From the NCBI RefSeq assembly GCF_001425825.1, contig NZ_LMDM01000012.1, forward strand, positions 21,582-85,581: a stretch of DNA of 64,000 nt, given 5' to 3'. Under the pieces are notes generated by a model. The model had not been told where the DNA came from. It saw only the letters and a program-made list of their open reading frames with translations, and searched no databases. Position numbers and translations under genes: made by a program. Source of the stretch: Rhizobacter sp. Root1238. GTDB lineage: Bacteria > Pseudomonadota > Gammaproteobacteria > Burkholderiales > Burkholderiaceae_C. Each line of letters begins with the position of its first letter. Within the stretch, counting starts at the first letter, position 1. Positions 59,784 through 64,000 of this stretch are shown here, piece after piece.

Positions 59784-60605
59784 ATGACAGCAGCCATTCT
59801 TTCGCCGGTGCCGGCGGCGGCCCTCGCCACCGCCGTGCTGGTCGGTGCCCTGGCGGTGCCGCAGGCCCATGCCGCGGACGCGCTCACCACCGACCGCCCC
59901 GACTTCGTCGAATCCAGCGACGTCGTCGGCCGCGGCCGCGTGCAGATCGAGACCGGCGTCGGCTTCGAACGCAACGAGGCCGATGGCCTGAAGACCCGCA
60001 TGCGCAGCACGCCGACGCTGCTGCGGCTGGGGTTTCGCGACGACATGGAATTCCGCGTCGAGACCGACGGCCTGCTGCGCAGCCGCGTGCAGGACCTGTC
60101 GACCGGCAGCTCGCAGACCGAGCGCGGCACGGCCGACACCTCGATCGGCATCAAGTGGCGCACGCAGCAGGGCGACGAGGCCCGCGGCACGCCGGGCATG
60201 GCCTGGCTCGCGCACGTCGACCTCGACACCGGCTCCGCCGCGTTCCGCGGCCAGGGCCTGCGGCCGTCGCTGCGCTTCGTCGCCGAATGGGACCTGCCGC
60301 ACGACATGGCCGTCGGCGTGATGCCCGGCGTCGTCGCCGACAAGGCCGACGACGGTTCGCGCTTCGCCGCCGGAATGTTCGCGGTGACGCTCGGCCAGGG
60401 CTGGTCGCCGGCCTGGCACGGCTTCGTCGAGATCGCCGCGCAGCGGCTCGCGAGCCGGGCGCACGGCGGCAACGTCGTCAGCTTCGATTTCGGTGCGACG
60501 TACCTGGTCAACGATTCGCTGCAGCTCGACCTCAGCGCGTCGCGCGGGCTGACCCGCGACACGCCCGATTTCCAATGGGGCGTCGGCCTCTCGTTCCGTT
60601 TCTGA
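59784..60605 (+). CDS. Outer-membrane transporter-like protein (phenol MetA-pathway/DUF family)
   Basis: 273-residue exported beta-barrel-like protein. The signal peptide (ALATAVLVGALAVPQAHA) ends near residue 30. LTTDRPDFVESSDVVGRGRV, then amphipathic strands such as MEFRVETDGLLRSRVQDL and LQLDLSASRGLTRDTPDFQW to a terminal Phe (VGLSFRF) match the family annotated as putative MetA-pathway-of-phenol-degradation or transporter. The specific role is unknown. ATG at 59784 follows GGAGACGAG; a start seven codons upstream is less likely. It is 36 nt downstream of hupE, possibly same transcript. Confidence 0.78.
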   Translation: MTAAILSPVPAAALATAVLVGALAVPQAHAADALTTDRPDFVESSDVVGRGRVQIETGVGFERNEADGLKTRMRSTPTLLRLGFRDDMEFRVETDGLLRSRVQDLSTGSSQTERGTADTSIGIKWRTQQGDEARGTPGMAWLAHVDLDTGSAAFRGQGLRPSLRFVAEWDLPHDMAVGVMPGVVADKADDGSRFAAGMFAVTLGQGWSPAWHGFVEIAAQRLASRAHGGNVVSFDFGATYLVNDSLQLDLSASRGLTRDTPDFQWGVGLSFRF

Positions 60606-60686
60606 ACCGATCCCCCCGTGTTTGCCAAGCCGCTGCCCCGATGGCAGGATCGGCGGCTCCATCCGGACACGAAAGGATCCCGAGGC

Positions 60687-63074
60687 ATGCGAGGCCGACT
60701 GCTGGCAATCCTGTTGCTCGTGCTGGGCGCCGCGATGGCGCAGGCCCAGCCCGCCGACGACCCCGACGTCACGCTCGAAGCGGCCCGCCAGCGCGTCGAT
60801 TCGATCGAGAAGCGCCTGCAAGGCGACAGCACCGATGCCGAGCTGGTCGCCATGCGCGATGCGCTGCTCGAAGTCCAGCAGAGCGCCGAGCAGATCGCGC
60901 AGACGCAGGCCCCCGACCTCGCCCGCGCGCAGGCACGGCTGACCGAACTCGGTGCCGCACCCGAGGGCACGCGCGAAGACAGCGATGTCGCCACGCAGCG
61001 CGGCAGCCTGCAGAAGACCACCGAAGCGCTGAACGCACGCATCAAGCTCGCGCGGCTGCTGTCGGTCGAGAGCCTGCAGCTCGCCGACCAGGCCGCGAAG
61101 CAACGGCGCTCGCGCTTCCAGGCACACCTGTTCGAGCGCACCGATGCGTTGCTGAGCACCTCGTTCTGGCACGACCTGCGCGATCTCTTCAGCGCCGACG
61201 GCGTACCGCACTCGCCGTGGCAGGGCCAGCTCGCCGCCGCATTCGCGCGCATGTCGGCCGCCGCGTGGCTCGCGTGGCTGGGTGTGGCGCTGATCGGCAT
61301 CGCGCTGCGCATCGCGCTCGGCCGCCTCGTCGCGCGGCTCGCGGCCACCCACTCGCCGGCCGCGCGCGTGCGGCGCACGCTGTACGCGCTCGCGCAGACG
61401 CTGCTGTGGATGCTGGTGCCCGGCGCCATCGCATGGGGCCTGATGCTCGGGCTGAACTGGCAGCGCCCGACGCCCGAACCGCTGCACGGCCTGCTGACGA
61501 GCTTCGTCGGCGCCGTGCTGTTCTCGTCCTACCTGGCCGGGCTCGGGCGCGCGCTGCTGTCGGCCGACCAGCCCGCCTGGCGGCTCGTGCCGATGGCCGA
61601 TGCGCTGGCACGCGCGCTGCGCTGGCAGCCGGCGGTGATCGGCAGCGTCACGCTGTGCGGCTGGCTGTTGCAGCGCCTCGCGGCGCTGGTGCAGGCCGAC
61701 CTGGCCGCCGAGGTCGCGATCAACTGCGTCTACGCCCTGGTGCTGGCCTTCGTCGTCGGCCGCAGCCTGCGGCACGGCGAGCGGCTGCGCCGCGCCGCGC
61801 TGGCCGCCCGGGCGGCCGAGCCGGAATCGCCGCTCGATGCGCTGCCCCGGCCGCTGTGGGTCTCGCTGATGCTGACCGGCGTGTGGCTCGCGCTGGTGGC
61901 GAGCGTCGTCTGCATCGTGATCGGTTATGTGGCGCTCGGCGGCTTCGTCGCGCGCCAGGTGATCTGGGTGTTCGTCGTCTCGCTGACGGCCTACCTGCTG
62001 ACGCTGCTGGTGGCCGACGTGTTCGACACCTGGGTGCGCTCTCCGCCGGTCACCGGGCCGGATGCCGAAGAGCCGGACGGTGCGATGGAGCCGCAGTCGG
62101 ACGCCGCGGTGTCGCCGTCGCACCTGCGCAACCAGGTCGCGGTGATCGCCGCCGGCGGGCTGCAGCTGGCGGTGCTGCTGGTCGCGCTGGTGCTGATCCT
62201 CGCGCCGTTCGGCGAAGGCCCGGGCGACCTGTGGCAGCGCCTCGGCCAGCTCGACGTCGGCGTCGCGGTCGGCGAGCTGCAGGTGCGGCCGATCGCGGTG
62301 CTGCGCGCGCTGCTGGTGTTCGGCCTCAGCATGCTGGCGGTGCGCGCGCTGAAGCGCTGGCTGACGAACAGCTTCCTGCCGACCACCCGGCTCGACGCGG
62401 GCATGCGCAGCTCGACGACCACGCTGTTCGGCTTCGTCGGCACGGTGCTGGCGATCGCGTTCGGGCTGTCGGCCATCGGGCTCGCGCTCGACAAGATCGC
62501 GTGGATCGCGAGCGCGCTGTCGGTCGGCATCGGCTTCGGCCTGCAGGCGGTGGTGTCGAACTTCGTGTCGGGGCTGATCCTGCTGGCCGAGCGGCCGGTG
62601 AAGGTGGGCGACTGGGTCGCGCTCGGCGGCATCGAAGGCGACATCCGCCGCATCAACGTGCGCGCCACCGAGATCCAGATGGGCGACCGCTCGACGGTGA
62701 TCGTGCCGAACTCCGAGTTCATCACGAAGACGGTGCGCAACGTGACGCTCGCGAGCCCGCTCGGCCTGGTGCAGATCAAGCTGCCGATGCCGCTGGACAC
62801 CGACACCGAACGGGTGCGCGACCTGCTGCTGCAGGCCTTCAGGCAGCACGACGAGGTGTTGGACACGCCGGAGCCGAAGGTCTTCCTGGACGGCTTCGAC
62901 AACGGCAACCTGGTGTTCAACGCGACCGGCTACGTGGTGTCGCCACGGCAGTCGTATGCGGTGAAGAGCGCGCTGCTGTTCCGCGTGCTGAAGGAACTGC
63001 GCGACGCCGACCTGCCGATGTGGCGGCCGCCGTCGCTGGTGCTGCGGGATCCCCGGACCGACGCGCCGGTCTGA
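60687..63074 (+). CDS. MscS-family mechanosensitive channel with DUF3772-type N-terminus
   Basis: 795-residue inner-membrane channel. A signal peptide (LLAILLLVLGAAMAQA) precedes a periplasmic coiled-coil region of about 140 residues (LEAARQRVDSIEKRLQGDST, DUF3772-like), then some nine membrane helices. The MscS pore and beta domain come last: ALSVGIGFGLQAVVSNFVSG (pore helix), GLILLAERPVKVGDWVALGG, EGDIRRINVRATEIQMGDRS and VIVPNSEFITKTVRNVTL. It releases osmolytes on hypo-osmotic shock. ATG at 60687 has GGATCCCGAGG upstream. The gene stands alone, convergent with the AraC regulator. Confidence 0.92.
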   Translation: MRGRLLAILLLVLGAAMAQAQPADDPDVTLEAARQRVDSIEKRLQGDSTDAELVAMRDALLEVQQSAEQIAQTQAPDLARAQARLTELGAAPEGTREDSDVATQRGSLQKTTEALNARIKLARLLSVESLQLADQAAKQRRSRFQAHLFERTDALLSTSFWHDLRDLFSADGVPHSPWQGQLAAAFARMSAAAWLAWLGVALIGIALRIALGRLVARLAATHSPAARVRRTLYALAQTLLWMLVPGAIAWGLMLGLNWQRPTPEPLHGLLTSFVGAVLFSSYLAGLGRALLSADQPAWRLVPMADALARALRWQPAVIGSVTLCGWLLQRLAALVQADLAAEVAINCVYALVLAFVVGRSLRHGERLRRAALAARAAEPESPLDALPRPLWVSLMLTGVWLALVASVVCIVIGYVALGGFVARQVIWVFVVSLTAYLLTLLVADVFDTWVRSPPVTGPDAEEPDGAMEPQSDAAVSPSHLRNQVAVIAAGGLQLAVLLVALVLILAPFGEGPGDLWQRLGQLDVGVAVGELQVRPIAVLRALLVFGLSMLAVRALKRWLTNSFLPTTRLDAGMRSSTTTLFGFVGTVLAIAFGLSAIGLALDKIAWIASALSVGIGFGLQAVVSNFVSGLILLAERPVKVGDWVALGGIEGDIRRINVRATEIQMGDRSTVIVPNSEFITKTVRNVTLASPLGLVQIKLPMPLDTDTERVRDLLLQAFRQHDEVLDTPEPKVFLDGFDNGNLVFNATGYVVSPRQSYAVKSALLFRVLKELRDADLPMWRPPSLVLRDPRTDAPV

Positions 63075-63090
63075 GGCCGCTCGCACGGCC

Positions 63091-63993
63091 TCAGCGGCGC
63101 ATCTGCCGCAGCCACGCCCCGGGCGACAGCCCGGTCGCGCCCTTGAACCGCCGCGTGAAGTGGCTCTGGTCCGCGAAGCCCACCTCGGCCGCTACCTGGG
63201 CCAGCGGGGTGCCGTGCAGCAGCAACGCGCGCGCCTTCGCGAGCCGGACGGCATTCAGGTACAGGTGCGGCGGCACGCCGAAATGCTGCGCGAACGCCCG
63301 GCTCAGGTAGACGCGGGACACTCCGGCATCGCGCGCCAGCACGCCGATCGACAGGTCCCGGTCGGCGTGCTCGCGGATGTGGTCGCGCACCCGCAGCAGC
63401 CGCTTCAGCCCGGCCCCCACCGGCGGCAGCGCCGCCCGGGCCGACTCGCCATGCCGCAGCAGCAGGTGCACGAACGCGCCGGTCAGCAGCGCTTCGGCCC
63501 GCATCGACTCCTGCGGCTGCTCCGTAGCCCCGATCGCACGGTGAAGGGCAGCGGCCAATTGCGGGTCGCGAACGACCGCGTCGCGGAAGTGGCGGCTGCC
63601 CTGCGTCCCGGCCGCCGGCTCCAGCAGGCCCGGCAGCACCTCGGTGTCGACATACAGCATGCAGTAGCCGTAGCCGCCGGCGCTGCCGCGCAGCCCGTCG
63701 TGCGCCTGGTCGGGGTTCAGGAAGATGACGTCGCCCGGCGTGCTGGTCTGTGTCGTGCCGCGGCAATTGAAGGTCTGCACGCCGCTGCAGGTCACGCCGA
63801 TGCCGTACTCCGCATGGCTGTGCCGCTCGAACGCATGGTCGGTGAAATGCGCTCGCATCAGCGTCACCCCCGGCATGCCGGCGGGGCGGTAGCGCACCCA
63901 GTCCGACGCGACCTGCGGCGCGGCGATGCCGTCTACAGCGGTACAAGACGCCGGCCGGCGCGTTGACGACAGTGGGGGATTCCTCGGCTTCAT
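63091..63993 (-). CDS. AraC-family regulator
   Basis: 300-residue regulator. The N-terminal cupin sensor includes FTDHAFERHSHAEYGIGVTC and TPGDVIFLNPDQAHDGLRGS. The C-terminal double helix-turn-helix is seen in SIGVLARDAGVSRVYLSRAF and LAQVAAEVGFADQSHFTRRF, ending KGATGLSPGAWLRQM. It resembles AraC proteins that govern amino-acid exporters or aromatic catabolism; the target, likely to the right, is outside the window. Start at 63993 is 7 nt from the window edge, so an earlier start cannot be excluded. Confidence 0.88.
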   Translation of the reverse strand: MKPRNPPLSSTRRPASCTAVDGIAAPQVASDWVRYRPAGMPGVTLMRAHFTDHAFERHSHAEYGIGVTCSGVQTFNCRGTTQTSTPGDVIFLNPDQAHDGLRGSAGGYGYCMLYVDTEVLPGLLEPAAGTQGSRHFRDAVVRDPQLAAALHRAIGATEQPQESMRAEALLTGAFVHLLLRHGESARAALPPVGAGLKRLLRVRDHIREHADRDLSIGVLARDAGVSRVYLSRAFAQHFGVPPHLYLNAVRLAKARALLLHGTPLAQVAAEVGFADQSHFTRRFKGATGLSPGAWLRQMRR

Positions 63994-64000
63994 TCGACAC

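Noticed and set aside
58401-63086. Very long minus-strand open frame opposite the HupE to MscS genes
   Set aside because: Composition is Arg/His/Gln-rich without domains, and the plus-strand proteins there are all recognisable.

Overview
The window is a 64-kb piece of a GC-rich (roughly two-thirds G+C) Gram-negative chromosome. The gene content suggests a betaproteobacterium of the order Burkholderiales, in the broad Leptothrix/Rhizobacter/Roseateles or Comamonadaceae neighbourhood. The pointers are a Bug/TctC-type solute-binding protein, a DUF4331 cluster, a NodT-type RND efflux operon, UbiA, and interspersed hairpin repeats of a kind I associate with this group. No rRNA, tRNA, CRISPR array or insertion sequence was recognised. 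The order-level assignment is inference; I cannot name the species.

Layout. 0.2-2.4 kb: branched-chain amino-acid ABC transporter genes (livH and its binding protein). 2.7-5.8 kb: a GFA-family protein, a small lipoprotein, a serine-rich protein that looks like a type III secretion effector behind a textbook TTCG-N16-TTCG (hrpII/PIP) promoter, and a tautomerase. 5.9-14.1 kb: LysR regulator, proC, glutamate dehydrogenase, ubiA, a retron-type reverse transcriptase with a candidate msr-msd RNA, a DUF2214 membrane protein, prfC, and an XRE regulator whose operator touches its own start codon. 14.2-20.8 kb: AraC regulator, a truncated Fpg/Nei glycosylase, and an ECF sigma factor translationally overlapped with a serine/threonine kinase, followed by three small or unknown proteins. 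20.8-26.7 kb: a PHP-domain lipoprotein divergent from a Tat-exported metallophosphoesterase with a Pho-box-like promoter, then a molybdopterin oxidoreductase with its cytochrome b partner and a secreted DUF5666-like protein. 26.8-32.7 kb: a three-gene RND efflux operon.

34.4-40.0 kb is an AT-richer accessory island. It carries a double-glycine precursor peptide, a ClpP-like membrane-anchored protease homologue, a small membrane protein, a possible orphan leader peptide, a CPBP-family membrane protein (a candidate immunity factor), a HlyD/CvaA-type adaptor and a C39-peptidase ABC exporter. This is a class II microcin/bacteriocin-type secretion locus. Next to it (40.0-42.0 kb) is a second peptide system of a different kind: a bufferin-type copper-binding RiPP operon (DUF2282 precursor, DUF692 MNIO enzyme, DUF2063 partner) with a terminator-like hairpin between precursor and enzymes.

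42-64 kb is mostly metabolic: aromatic aminotransferase, a diguanylate cyclase, glutathione peroxidase, glutaryl-CoA dehydrogenase and a 3-hydroxyacyl-CoA dehydrogenase, then a divergent operon with two acyl-CoA synthetases, a Bug solute-binding protein and a 2-hydroxyacid dehydrogenase. After these come an outer-membrane barrel, a DUF4331/lipoprotein/TPR/HupE cluster, a MscS-type channel and an AraC regulator.

The most interesting items are the candidate type III effector with its promoter, the retron-like locus, and the microcin island with its unusual accessory proteins.
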